A DNA stretch of 64,000 nt from Ephemerocybe angulata. Its lineage: Eukaryota > Basidiomycota > Agaricomycetes > Agaricales > Psathyrellaceae. Each line of letters begins with the position of its first letter. Within the stretch, counting starts at the first letter, position 1. The stretch is from the NCBI GenBank assembly GCA_013368325.1, contig JAACJK010000163.1, forward strand, positions 1,240,001-1,304,000, read 5' to 3'. The notes under the pieces are model-generated. The model saw only the letters and a list, made by a program, of their open reading frames with translations. It was not told the origin of the DNA and did not search any database. Positions 44,776 through 56,469 of the stretch are shown here, in pieces. The translations under genes and the position numbers were made by a program.

Positions 44776-46528
44776 ACGGACGCGGGTATACCTCCTCTCC
44801 AATGCGCAGCGTTGCCAACGAACTGCACGCCTCGTACACAGGCTGCACAACAGCCTGTCTCACATCTTTCGGAACCACGAGCGCCCCAGCTGCATCATCT
44901 CTAAAGCTTGTAGGGCCACACAGGTTTATCTGTTTGACCCCGGGAAAGAACGAGAGCAACTTGCAGATGTTGTCGACACAAGGCGTCTTTTGCTGCAGCC
45001 GCCCACGCTTTAGACCAGCTGGCAACAATTCTAGTCGCAGTGAGTCAACGGCCACCAAGTCGGCTCCGTCTTGCGATTCCAGGGCAGTGATAAACCACGG
45101 CGGACTACTCTCCTGCTTTGCAGTGTTCTCCTCTTCTCGTTGGTCATTCCCGTCATGGTTGGCATACCAGGAGTCTTCCATGCATGAAAGCGTTAAAGAT
45201 ATGCACATGGGCACCGAGATCTTGGCGTAGAAGTCGCGCACGGTCTTTACGTGCACACACAGCGATGACAGGGTATGCCAGGCGTGTCGCCCGTATATGA
45301 TCTCAAACTCTGTCATCTTGAGCGCAGTGACGGTCCCGAGGATCATGTAGTCGATGAGACCCGGAGAGATGGAGAGGCGCTCGACGTTTCCCGGGGTGAA
45401 GGGAGTTGCGGCATCCTGAACGACGATGGGGTGGGAGGAGAGGTGTGAGTTGAGGGTGATGGTGAGGAACTTGAGGGCGGTGAACGGGCGCAGGCGGGGG
45501 ATGATTTGGTGGATGGTCTGTCCGTCGACGTTCAGCACGGTGAGGGACTGGAGGCGGGGGACTGTTTGGAGGAGGGTTTTGAAGCCGAAGTCGATGAAGT
45601 TGGAGGAGGCAGATTTTGAGGTGAGGGAGATGGTGAAGTCGGTGATGGGGGAGTAGGCTAGGAAGTCTGACATCCAGGGACGTCCTGTGGGGTGGAAGAA
45701 GGAGCCGTCGATGTCTAGCTTTGTGATGTGCGGATGGATCTCTGGTTTGGGGAGGTGTTTTGGTTGTTGAGAAGTCGAGGATGAGTTTGACCTCAGTCTG
45801 CGGTGACCGTTTGGTACTTCTTCTCTCCCAGACAAGAACAAGCTGCAGATAGAGGACAGTCTACTAAGTATGTTTGACGAGCTGCCGCACGTCCGGTCTG
45901 GCGGCGATCTGGAGGTGTCCTCTCGAATGGGAAACACCCAAGGATCGTCGTTGCCGAAGGGGTTTTGTTTGCACTTGACTTCCAGAGTGCGACATCCTTT
46001 ACGAATGATGGTGTGTATGAGGTTTCCGAGAAGTGGACAGGCATTGCCTGACAGGAGTCCGTGCTTCAGACCAGAAAGGTCTAGAGTTACTCTGTCAAGA
46101 GTATCCACCTTCGAGAGAAGTGCACCGATTCGCTGGAGAGCGAACAGCCCTGTTATCTCGAGGCGACTGGCAGGGAGAATGTCAGGGTCCTCCAGGGTCT
46201 TTTCGTCGAGGTGTTCGGCGTCCTCAGAGAGTTTGAACGTGCAGTGCAGGTGCCTGACACGTCCAGGGGGTGCGGTGGTCGCGAGTAGGGCCGCCAAAGC
46301 ATCTGGCGGGGGCGTTGCGGAGGTCGCATTGACCAGGGCGCTCACTCGGCAGTAAGCGCCAGCGTCCAGAACGTCATTTCGTCGCAGAATGACATCAACC
46401 CCTGCTGAATTGAAGTAGGTGGACAATGGGGTACAAGCGAGTACGCTCCCGCTGTCAAGCGCCTCGAGTATCTTGAAAATGAGTTCGCGTGGGAGGAGGA
46501 TGAAGCCACAATACTGGCGAGATTGCAT
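44762..46528 (-). CDS. F-box-type protein, third in the cluster
   Basis: Single exon of 588 aa. MQSRQYCGFILLPRELIFKILEALDSG is an N-terminal F-box, followed by ACTPLSTYFNSAGVDVIL. The rest contains scattered Leu-rich segments (LQRIGALLSKVDTLDRVTLDL, ITKLDIDGSFF, LQSLTVLNVDG, LKFLTITLNSHL), as in divergent fungal F-box/LRR proteins. It is not closely related to the other F-box genes here. It converges on the intact F-box gene, and its stop lies within the duplicated 3' flank block, so the two transcripts probably overlap at their ends. Its start faces the dioxygenase gene across about 460 bp. Confidence 0.75.
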   Translation of the reverse strand: MQSRQYCGFILLPRELIFKILEALDSGSVLACTPLSTYFNSAGVDVILRRNDVLDAGAYCRVSALVNATSATPPPDALAALLATTAPPGRVRHLHCTFKLSEDAEHLDEKTLEDPDILPASRLEITGLFALQRIGALLSKVDTLDRVTLDLSGLKHGLLSGNACPLLGNLIHTIIRKGCRTLEVKCKQNPFGNDDPWVFPIREDTSRSPPDRTCGSSSNILSRLSSICSLFLSGREEVPNGHRRLRSNSSSTSQQPKHLPKPEIHPHITKLDIDGSFFHPTGRPWMSDFLAYSPITDFTISLTSKSASSNFIDFGFKTLLQTVPRLQSLTVLNVDGQTIHQIIPRLRPFTALKFLTITLNSHLSSHPIVVQDAATPFTPGNVERLSISPGLIDYMILGTVTALKMTEFEIIYGRHAWHTLSSLCVHVKTVRDFYAKISVPMCISLTLSCMEDSWYANHDGNDQREEENTAKQESSPPWFITALESQDGADLVAVDSLRLELLPAGLKRGRLQQKTPCVDNICKLLSFFPGVKQINLCGPTSFRDDAAGALVVPKDVRQAVVQPVYEACSSLATLRIGEEVYPRPLVAL

Positions 46529-46986
46529 CTCGTGGAGAGATATACCACTGCGACAGGTGGTTCAGTATACAACGTGAAGTGGAGGGGGACTGCCTACGCT
46601 GCTTGGGTTCCTGAGGACATGGTGGAAGGGGGGAGAAAGTCTCGGCGCACGGAATCTTATTCCTTCGTGATTTGCCTCACCCCAGTTTGTACCGGGGCTG
46701 TCGGGAATCTGAGGGTTAGTTACGGGGCTTTGAGCGCCCTCACGTTAGGGCTGACCTTTATCCCACTCGTTCTTATGGCCAACCGGCTGCCGAAACTTTA
46801 CGAAACGCCAGTTTAGCTCAGACGAATACGTAGTCCGACGTAGGACGTCCTTCAAGGTGTGCTTAGTCCCGGAATGGCTTTCCAGGACACGGTCACGATC
46901 GAGGCTCATTTAGGAATGACCGGCCCCCGAGGAGTTGAGCGCCCTTTTGATCCTTACCACCACCTTATCACTCGCCACTGTCTACC
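46529..46986. other. divergent promoter region
   Basis: 458 bp between the F-box start (minus) and the dioxygenase start (plus). A short open frame in it has no recognisable content. Confidence 0.45.
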
Positions 46987-48757
46987 ATGCCTGAATTCCT
47001 ATCCCAGTCACAGATTGAACAGGTAATGCTGCTGTGCTGACTTCAAGTTCTGAATAGAGCAGACGCTCATCCAGCACTCGTTTTCCCTCGTACCCCCGAC
47101 CAGTTTGACAGAGATGGGTAAGTTCAAAGAGCCTGTCATTGATACCCTGTCGCCGGATTTGAAGCTTGGATGGGATGAGCTTCATCTAAACACTCTCTTG
47201 CATCTGTCTATCCTGCGATCACTCTCCTTGTCGAGCTATATGCAACATCTTGGCGCCGGGCGGATGCTAATGCCCTTTCTCCTGGCAGATACCTTGTAAT
47301 CCCATCGTTCCTGACTCCCGACGAAACTAACGAGCTCTTGCAACGATCCAAAGACCTTTTGGATGACTTCGACCCTGCTACGCACCCTTTGGTAAGACCC
47401 GTACAAAGCTGCCCATATGGACGGCCGCAGTGACGAATCCTCATGTCAACATTTTGCTGTTGTAGACAAAGTTTACCACTGGGGACGACAACCATGTGGG
47501 AGATGACTATTTCCTCGATTCAGGAGATAAAATGTGGGTTCATTTCCTTCCCCTGAACTGTATTGGGCCTTCCCTGACCCAAATACCGGCGACCTCTTCC
47601 CTGGCCTCCACCTGTATTAGCCGCTACTTCCTGGAGACAGACGCACTTGATAAGGATGGCAAGCTGAACAGGGAGAAGCAGAAAGCTGTTAACAAGATTG
47701 GCCATGGTAAGCTCATAAAAGTCTGCACTTCCACGACGAGCTGGCTCGCCCATGGAGTTACTTATCCTCGGAATGCTGACCTTCCGGTCAGGTTTGCATG
47801 AACTGGACCCAGCCTTTCGTCGGGTTACGCTCGAGAATGACCGATTGCGGTTCTTGGTGAGAGATCTCAAGTTTCACCATGATCCGGTCGGTACGTTCGC
47901 TGTTTTCCTCTTGACGAGGGGAGACGTATTCATCAAGTTGGTACCTTTTTCAACGACATTTAGCTCTCCAGTCTATGGTCATCACGAAGCAACAGCAAAT
48001 TGGGGGCGAAGGCACGTACGATCTCCTTCTTACTCCCTGAGGATCAGAAGAGAACGGCGCTCATGGATCCACTTCAGTTCCTGAACATAATGACTCGTAA
48101 GTCTTATCAAAGTCTATACTTATCCTTCTTTCTATACGATGGTTTGCTAATTTATACATATGTGTGGGTTGCAGGACTTTCTTGGTAAATTTGGCTACCT
48201 CCTTGAGCGTCGGATCCAGTGGCTGATACTGACACCCTTAACTACAGTACACTGACCCACCCTCTGCGCTTGGCTGTTGGATCGCATTGGAGAAGTGTAC
48301 GGCATTGAACGGCGCCCTGTCCTTCCTACCTGGATCGCACAAAACGACCCCCATTACGAAGCGCTTCGTGCGTCTTGGACCTGGCAAAGGAACGGGATTC
48401 GAGGCTTTGGTGTCTCCCGCAGAGGAAAAAGCTGTTCAGGAGCGCAGTGCGCAAGATGCAGGAAAGTATGTGATGGAAACGTGCGAACCAGGTAAGATGA
48501 AGACACTCTCTCGGCGAAATACCGTGGGTCTGGCGCTAAACGAACGTGTCTTCCGTGTAGGTGACCTGGTCCTCATTCACGGCTCAGTCCTCCACAAGTC
48601 TGAACGCAACACGAGCCCGAATACGAGGTTCGCGTATACGTTCCATTTGATTGAGTCGCAGCCGTGGGCGAAGTACGACGAGAAGAACTGGTTGCAGCCT
48701 ACAAAGGCGATGCCGTTCTCGAGAGTCTTGCCTCGGGGGGAAATCAACGAGTTTTAG
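46987..48757 (+). CDS. phytanoyl-CoA dioxygenase (PhyH) family protein
   Basis: Eleven exons: 46987-47022, 47104-47117, 47289-47391, 47466-47533, 47621-47706, 47792-47890, 47964-48011, 48078-48096, 48175-48184, 48248-48491, 48561-48757; 307 aa, the usual family length. It is a non-haem Fe(II)/2-oxoglutarate oxygenase. Visible: QIEQFDRDGYLVIPSFL at the N-terminus, the iron motif HxD as EVPEHNDSTFLYTDPPS, GCWIALEKCTALNGALSFLPGSHK, then DLVLIHGSVLHKS with the distal His, and RFAYTFHLIE with the 2-oxoglutarate-binding Arg. Exons of 14, 19 and 10 nt are needed to build the active site. The intron after 48011 uses a GC donor (GAAG|GCACGT), the only choice that keeps the family sequence. The substrate cannot be told. 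Confidence 0.88.
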
Positions 48758-49651
48758 AGTCAAACCGACATAGAACCTAAATGTACTTCTACTAATCTTC
48801 CTCAATCAACTGTCAAGTTTCTTCTCGTCCAGTTCAATTCATTGAAACCTCTATCATTCATGGGTATGCTAAGGAGTACACTAGACTCGCAACCCTGGGA
48901 TTGACTTGCAGTCGAGGTACCTACGGAGGAAAGACGGGCGTCGAGTTTCAGATGCGTTGGGTTCCGCAGAGTCTAGGGGAGAGAAGAGGGTAAGCAGATG
49001 TTCACGAAGATCCAGTCAAGGTCAGATTATAAAAAACAAATAGTCTCATTGCAAAAGAAGCATCGAAGTGAGCTGAGTAGTTCTATCATCACGAAAATGA
49101 AGTTGAAAAAAACTTGTACTCACGGTTTGCAACGTGAATGGTCGACACAAGAGGAGGGATATCGCAGAATGGTGAACAGTGGGCCGTCTGGACCAGCCAA
49201 AGCGCGCCTCAAGGAGGAAGGAGAGAGAGAGAGGAAGAAACCACGAAACCACGAAAAGCAAAAAAATTGGCCCTCTTTATGGTCTCCCAAGATCACGTGA
49301 GATTTAGCGCCGCCGGCACGTGCGTCGCGACAGCCAATGATGTTGCGCAATTTGGGCCCGCCTTGCTTTTTGCATGGACGAAGAGGAACTGTTCGCCTCC
49401 GACGAGCTCCGACGTTCCCTAGCCGTCCTTATACCCGTCCTCGCCGCTGCCGGCAACCATCAGGACAATTAGCCCGTCGTCGAGCAACCCTCACCACGCC
49501 GCAAACACAAGACGTCCCGGGGCTCGTGGAGACGGCCTGCAGTCCAGCTGTCCCCTCCTATATAGAACCTGGCTATCAACTGCCCATCACGCCTACCCCA
49601 CAGAATCGTCCAACATACTAGATTTACCACTCTCTACCCCGTACAACCATC
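48758..49651. other. intergenic, carrier promoter with palindromic E-box
   Basis: About 890 bp with no gene seen. It contains TCACGTGA at 49293-49300 and a CCAAT box at 49334-49338, both upstream of the mitochondrial carrier start, and a purine-rich stretch before them. Confidence 0.5.
49293..49300. promoter_or_regulatory. TCACGTGA palindromic E-box
   Basis: Perfect 8-bp palindrome, the classic bHLH (Cbf1-type) site, 352 bp upstream of the carrier ATG; a CCAAT box follows 34 bp later. Confidence 0.45.
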
Positions 49652-51290
49652 ATGAGTGCTTCGCCATCAGCGAGCACGACCGCCGCTGCTTCGACGTCGA
49701 AACTCGATACGGTACCAAGTCCTCCAATAGTCAAGAAGGCGGCTGGATTCTTTTCACCAGAGGTTGCTTCATACTTCATTGGTGCGCATACACCTGTCTC
49801 TTTTATTCTTGAGGTGACGGTCTAAGCGTTTATGTTATCAATGCAGCGGGAGGATGTGCGGGAGCGGCTTCACGGACGGTCGTTAGTCCTTTGGAACGAC
49901 TCAAGATCATACAGTGCGTACTCCCATACCACCCATTTGCGACTTCAGGGACGGGCAGCAATATCGGACGACCGTTCCGTAACTTCCCTGACCCACGACG
50001 AGCTTGTCCGCCCGACGTCACACACGTTCATATATTCACGGAACTCGGGCAGGGCTTAAAGCCCAACCTACCTCTTAAACTTCTCAAACCCTCGCAAATT
50101 CTCGGAATAGGAGCTAATGTCTTTTTATCTAGGCAGGTTCAACCTCGCGGCTCGTCCAACCAGTACAAGGGAGTATGGCGGAGCTTGGTGCGGATGTGGC
50201 AGGAGGAAGGGTTCCGAGGCTTCATGCGAGGTAATGGAATCAATTGTCTGCGGATAGTGCCCTACAGGTCCGCCTTGTTCTTCCTCATCAGCGATCTTCA
50301 TATTGAACCTTTGATCCTTCTCAAGTGCCGTCCAGTTTACGACGTACGAACAATTGAAGAAGTTCTTTACCTCCTACGGATCCGGGGAACTGGATACACC
50401 GAAGCGGCTTGCCTCGGGAGCCTTGGCTGGTATTACCTCTGTGTGTCAGTCCTCCCTCACAGCCATTCCCTCGCGTGTATGCTTGACGAAACAACACATT
50501 CAATAGGCTCAACATACCCCCTCGATCTTGTTCGGTCCAGGCTATCGATAGCGACAGCCTCCATCAGTCTCGTCACGCCTACCCCTGCCCCCTCGACCTC
50601 CCCGGCCTCTGTCCCTCGCCAAGCCACTCCGGCACTATCCTCGAGCTATCACACATCCGCACCACTACGCGCAGCCTCTGCCTCGTCAGCAGCTGTGGCT
50701 GCGGTCAAGTCGCAGTACACCAAAGCCGACTTGACAATATGGGGCATGACGCTCAAGATCATGCGAGAAGAGGGCGGAGTTCGTGCACTCTACCGCGGCC
50801 TCGTTACCACTGCCGTCGGGGTCGCTCCATATGTTGGCATTAATTTCGCAGCATACGAGTTCCTGCGTAGCGTTATCACTCCCCCAGGGAAGAGCAACGT
50901 TGTGAGGAAATTGACCTGTGGCGCGTTGGCGGGCTCGATTTCGCAGACTTTGACATACCCGTTTGATGTCCTGAGGCGGAAGATGCAAGTAGCGGGCATG
51001 AAGGAGGGGGCTATCAAGTACAACGGAGCGATCGATGCTTTGGTGAGCATTGTGAGGGTTGAGGGTGTCAGGGGGCTGTATAGAGGACTGTGGCCGAATT
51101 TGCGTACGTATTTTGGCGTGCTTTTCATTTCCTGAGCTCGTGCTGACACGTTCGTGACACTGCTTAGTGAAAGTCGCGCCTAGTATTGCGACCTCGTTCT
51201 TCACCTACGAACTGGTAAGCATGCTTAACCTGCTATGCACTTCTGTGCTAACATGATGCACAGGTCAAAGAATTCCTGATCCCGCCCTAG
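49652..51290 (+). CDS. mitochondrial carrier (SLC25) protein
   Basis: Seven exons: 49652-49781, 49847-49913, 50133-50267, 50326-50444, 50507-51103, 51168-51214, 51264-51290; 373 aa. The three carrier repeats carry their signatures PLERLKI, PLDLVRSRL and PFDVLRRKM, each followed by a GFRGFMRGN / GVRALYRG / GVRGLYRG block. The second repeat contains an inserted Ser/Ala/Pro-rich loop of about 60 residues. The STYPLDLVRSRLS wording is typical of the fungal group that includes yeast Ypr011c (adenosine phosphosulfate transport) and related nucleotide carriers; the substrate is inferred at group level only. It sits in the inner mitochondrial membrane. Intron 2 (219 bp) is unusually long for this window. 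Confidence 0.87.
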
Positions 51291-52357
51291 AGCTTGGCGC
51301 CTCTTGTTCGATCTTGATTTTTCGAACATAGAACCCCAGCGAACGCCTTCGAATCTTAGAGAAGAGAGACTGGACCCTGCTTTCAAGCGTACTTATGTTG
51401 TGCTGCATCATCATCATCTTATCTCATACCTATCTATACGCGGACATGCATTGATTGAAGATCTAGGAGGAAGGATGAATATCGTGAACGGGAGGATCGT
51501 CCCGAGGCTTGTTGTGGCTGTTGGAAGGTGCGAGTATCTGTTTGGAAGTCTTGGATGAGGAAGTAAACGAATGTACCCTGATGTAAATGTAACACCTTTT
51601 CGACGTTTCGATGCGATGCTTGCTGCATACCATTGGACTCCAGTTGCCTTGTGTTGCAACGTCCCGGTGACCCCGTTCCAGCCGGATGGACTGCAAGAGA
51701 ATGACGCCCACAGTTGCTTCAAGCGGTATGCAAGGGCAACCATTATCTAACCCTTCACTGACCCATGACAACGGATACATTGAGTACTGAAGACATTGGC
51801 CCTACCTCGAGGCTCACTCTTTAGACTTTATGGAATGCGAAGTGGTAAAGCCTCGAGCTCATACTTGAGATTGCGTGGACATTGCTATGCAACCGACCTG
51901 CTGACGGAGCGCCCTGGAGATCACAGTGTTCCGCTGACTCGGACGGTGTAGCATCGTCTCCTCCAACTGCACGCGACTAATTAATTGTCTCCTGACTTCA
52001 AGGAAATGACCTGGTTAGAAAGCCTTGCATGCCTTCTACATAGATCGAAGACAGCACCAGATGATCAGTGTCACTGAAAAGAACGCCCAAGACTGTCCTC
52101 TGACGGCATTCCCTCGTATGCACCGTCTCTCCATCATGATCAGCTTCCCTTGGGATGTGGTTCCATGACGAGGAGCGCTGGGATCTCGTTTAGTTTATAT
52201 TAACAAGAACGCGCCCTTTTTGATGCAAGCCTTTTAACGTTTCTTGCTCCCCTCCTTCGCCGTGTCTTTCTTCGAGCTGGGATCAGGATAACCGGTCTGC
52301 GCCGCTTCGTCCGCCCGCTTTGACTCCCTCTCGCAGAACGTAGGACTCAGGATCGTT
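51291..52357. other. intergenic, no gene seen
   Basis: About 1.07 kb. A minus-strand 73-codon frame overlapping the start of the next gene looks like a shadow. No repeat or RNA gene is recognised. Confidence 0.5.
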
Positions 52358-53943
52358 ATGCCGGACATGAAGTTTAGGATCGAGGATACGTCTCCGCTGT
52401 TATCGTTTGAGGGGAAGTGGAGTGAGGGCTCGTCGTTGGATCCATTGCTAGACAAGTGAGTGTCAGACTACCTTTTAACCCACTGCGCGCAGAAGCAATA
52501 TTAAGTGTTCACTCATACGCACTCATTAATCGACAGATACTCAGAAAGCGCCTTCATGTTAACCAACACTACAGGCTCGGCCGTCTCCTTTACTTTCTAC
52601 GGCACAGAAGTCGAGCTTTTTGGCGCCATGCGCGGAAACCATGGGAGGTTTAGCGCCCAAGTCGATGGAGCTCCCGCGGGGACGTTTGATGGGAGGTCGG
52701 AGGTGAACGACGGGCTGTTCCAGCGGTCGCTGTTCAAGCAGTCAGGCCTTGGGGATAGCCAGCATACGGTGCGGCTGGCGAACGTTGAGAACGGCACGTT
52801 TCTCGATGTCGATTTTGTGGGTCCTTGTTATAGTTACCCGAGAGGTTAGGTCCTCTGACGCCGGATCGCTTGGATAGGTTACCTGGGTGACGCAGATCGG
52901 CGAGAACGACAAACCGTCAAGGATGATTACGGTGCAGCAGGACGACGAGGAGTACTTCCAGTACTCGGGGGAATGGACTGTTCCGACAACCTCGCCAATG
53001 GAAACGTTCTTTGGAGGGTCAGGGCGGTGAGTGCAGCTTAAAATTAAATGCGATGTTTCTCATCTTGGAGGTAGGGCCACAGGAAACCCGACAGCGTCCT
53101 TGAAGCTTACCTTTGAAGTGCGTGATAATGCTGCGCTGATACCTGAAATTCCACTAATGGGTGTATTCAAAAGGGTTAGAAACTCTTCGCTGCCAACAGA
53201 GCGCTCTTGCAAGTTCTCGGCGCTTATTTTATTCCTCGTCTCTTTATACAGGCGACGCAATATCCCTCTTTGGTCCAGTAGGGCCTCAATCAGCTTCAAG
53301 ATACGGCGTGCGGCTTAACAATGGAAACATGCTCCAGTATTCTGCGACGCGAAAATCCCACTGGCCACAACAAATGCTTTACCACGCCAGCGGCTTGACG
53401 GGAAAGCAGCACACACTCGAAGTCGTATTCCTCGGAAACGCCGGCGAAGAGCTAGCGGTTGACTTTGCCAACATCTACACTAACGCTAAACCAAAAGGCG
53501 GCTTGTCAGGAGGCGTTGTCTTCGGTCTGGCCTTCACCAGCGCCATCGCACTGATGTCGATCATCGCTCTCATCCTGATTGGCCTGCAGTGCCGATTCGG
53601 ATGGTTCCCGTGGCTTGGAATCGTTACCACATCCAACAGGTCGAAGAGAACGAGGAGTAAAGGTCGGTCTCGCGATCGCTATCACAATATCTTTGGCCCC
53701 AGGGCCCAAGGACTCCCTCTGGACCCTGGCCCCATCTCTCCTTTCAACTTCGCCCCCGCTCCTGCTTCTTCTATCTCCAGCCCCCAAGACTATTCTCAGG
53801 AGGTTGAGGTCACAGATCAATCCCCCAGTTCGGAATTTTATGCAAGAACACATGGTGCAAGCTGGGGCCCTAATTTCGGAGGGCAGCCGGCGCCTAACAC
53901 AATGTCGACCCCTTATCCGGTAGGCTACCCTCCCATGGCATAG
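52358..53943 (+). CDS. one-pass membrane protein with two beta-sandwich-like repeats (paralog 1)
   Basis: Five exons: 52358-52455, 52537-52816, 52878-53026, 53075-53121, 53252-53943; 421 aa. It starts MPDMKFRIEDTSPLLSF, like its paralog, though an upstream signal-peptide exon is possible. Two related extracellular modules follow, each with an FxFxGxxVxLFG-type motif (FTFYGTEVELFGAMRGNHG, then AISLFGPVGPQSASRYGV) and an HTV/HTL....VDF ending, resembling galactose-binding-like folds. Then come one membrane span (FGLAFTSAIALMSIIALILIGLQC) and a Ser/Pro-rich cytosolic tail. This architecture is common in Agaricomycetes and its role is unknown. The exon 4 donor (GTGC|GTGATA) is the least certain join. 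The gene converges on paralog 2. Confidence 0.75.
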
Positions 53944-54542
53944 CTCCTGCACAGGAATCCTCAGCTGACAATCACATCTCCTTCTCTAGCGCTCCGCAAG
54001 AGATATAACGGACCGTCCACAGATGTCGGCGATAGACGATAGACGTCCAAGCACCACGTCTTCTGTGATTGCCAACTCGTGGGTGCTTCGCAATGTGGGA
54101 GGCGATGGTGTGGCTGGTGCTTCTTGGGCTGCAGATCGCAAGGGATGACGACCAATACCGGAAAAACCAGTGGAGTGGGGCTCCTAGTAGGGTATATTCT
54201 CTAGTATTCTATTGACTCGGGGGGAGTTATGGTGGCTTTTTTCGCGAGCCTCGATACGGTTCTTTCACTTTCCTTTCGTGCATCATTGGGAACTCTGGGA
54301 TACTGCAAACGATGTGAACTTCGTGATTATCATGATATGGTCGTATTATTTGTAGCAGGTGTGTACTACTATCGGCACTGATAAATGTCCGAAAGGTTTG
54401 AAACATCGTTCGAAAGTGCGTCAAAGCAACTAACCGAGCGTGAAAAGAAGATCGAAGTAGGGTGGAAAGCAGGGCTAGGGTGACAGAAACAAGATAAGCG
54501 AGGGACCCAAGAAACTCTTTACAAGCATCAACACAGGCCAGG
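53944..54542. other. convergent intergenic region
   Basis: About 600 bp between the 3' ends of the two paralogous membrane-protein genes. No gene or repeat is recognised. Confidence 0.5.
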
Positions 54543-56469
54543 TCATCTCGTGAATTCACGAGCGTAGAAGGAACTGGCGGCGGTCGAAGAAATGGGCTGC
54601 TCAGGGCTATACTCTGGAGGGGGAGCAGATAGTGGGTTGGGGTCATCCACGCTCGCATCGATCATCAACGATGCGTTCTGCCTGCTTGACTCCTCCGAGA
54701 CAGTGGACAGTGCACCCGCTGGAGGTTGGCGGGATCTTGAGCCCTGTGGAGGAGGTTGTAGCTGAGGGATTCGGTCTGGACGGTATTTCTCTGTTGAGCC
54801 ACGAGGAGGGATAATGATTTCCTGGGTGTTTGCATTCACGGGGACCTGGGGTTGATATGGCTGCGCGGTTCTTTTCAGCAACTACATGGAGGATACTTGG
54901 TTCAAAAGTTAACTTACGATGAGGGGGTCGATGCTACTGCCCTGACCTCCAGATGGTGGCCATTGTGCGGTATTGGGTGTATTGTTGAGCGTACTGTACG
55001 AGGTTTGAGACTGGAGCCTTTCAGCAGCAGTGGGTGGTGGGGGTGATTCAGCGGGGACCGATGCATACACGCGGTATGGCCGAGCAGTTTCCTCTGTCAT
55101 GCTCTGGCCATCCTTCTGAGGCTTCTCGATGAACCCATAGAAGAATGTGCGGTTGTGTCGTTGTCGGATATAGCAGAATATACCCCACATAACGATGGCT
55201 AAAATAGCAATTACGGCGAGAACTGCCCCAAGTGTTATGCCGACGACAGCACCTGTGGAAAGTTGTGCCCTACATTCAATAAGTAAGAGTGAATTAGACA
55301 GCGGGAATAGGGGCTACTCACTGTTGCGAGGAGCCGACGGCACCATTCCTTGAATCACCGGCGACCTTTCTAAAGCACGAACTTAAGGGAAGTGTTTTAG
55401 ATAGTGTAGAATGTGGCACTCACTGTCCTCCCAGAGAAGGGGTAGTGTAGACTTGGGCATAGTCGATAGCGAGGGAGTTCGACTCTCCAGATGTATCATT
55501 CCCAGGTTGCACTATCACGGTGACTGTATGCTTCCCAGTTCCAAGATTATTTGCGTGATAAAGCACATTATTCGGTCGAAAGAAGATCTTGCCCGTCGAG
55601 TAGTTATTTGGAAGCGCGTTCCCAACATTGATAGCCACAGAATAGGTCGCGCCTTTGGGACCGACAGGGCCGAACAACGAGACGGCATCCCCCTCAAACG
55701 TGAATTGGAATTGAGCTCCGGCTTGCGAGGACGTGCTGGGGGAAGAGTGTTGGTCTATGCAGGAATTTGAAACGTCGAAACTGATTAAGCGACGTACTGT
55801 CCCGATCCACCTGAAAATGTGCCCAAGTTATTCGGGTTAGTCGTCCATGCTTCTGGAGGTGTATATTTGAACGACGAATCGGTATCCTGGATCGTGTTCA
55901 CGATGAGACTCTCGTCATCTCTGCCGACGGGCACAGTCCAGGTTACCTAAAGGCGTTATACATGATCAGCGCTCAGCGCCAACCGCCAAAATGAATTCAT
56001 CTAGCGCCGCCGCAGGCCAACTCGGACTCACATAATCCAGGTCCACAAGTGTCCCAGGGTTCGCATTTGCAAGACTGATGGTGTGTGGGACGTTCGGGAG
56101 AGGGATGCTGGAGAATAGGGCTGCTTGAAAGTTGCCTGGGTCACTGGCCTTCCCGTCTACTGGAGTATAGACCTTGTTGTCCACGGATATTTGGTAGGCA
56201 CCATGACTTGAGCGTTTTGCGCCGTAAATTCCGAAATTGGTGCCCTGGATGACAAACTGTACGTTCGCTGCTTGGGTGGAAGTGAACATGTAGCTGCCGT
56301 CGGAATAGCTGCAAGTGAAAGGCTAGGTTGAGTACTATGTAAAAGAGGGTCACCATGGTAGGACTCACAGCTCAAGCGATTCATCGTCCCTAGAGCTACC
56401 CGGATTCCAACCTGTTGAGTAGACGAGAAGCGGTGAAGTGTCTTCGATCGTTAGCGTGAGGTTAGGCAT
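54543..56469 (-). CDS. one-pass membrane protein with two beta-sandwich-like repeats (paralog 2)
   Basis: Seven exons: 56469-56369, 56308-56032, 55946-55798, 55735-55424, 55369-55322, 55269-54918 and 54881-54543; 525 aa. It starts MPNLTLTIEDTSPLLVY. Modules FVIQGTNFGIYGAKRSSHG...VDLDYVTWTVPVG and FTFEGDAVSLFGPVGPKGATY...AIDYAQVYT match paralog 1, and exon 3 is 149 nt in both. A small Gln/Ser-rich exon precedes the membrane span (GAVVGITLGAVLAVIAILAIV). The long cytosolic tail is Pro-rich (PPPQGSRSRQPP, SAPPPEYSPEQP) and contains PPxY-like sequence that could bind a WW domain. Probably a cell-surface sensor or adhesion-type protein; that is inference. Confidence 0.78.
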
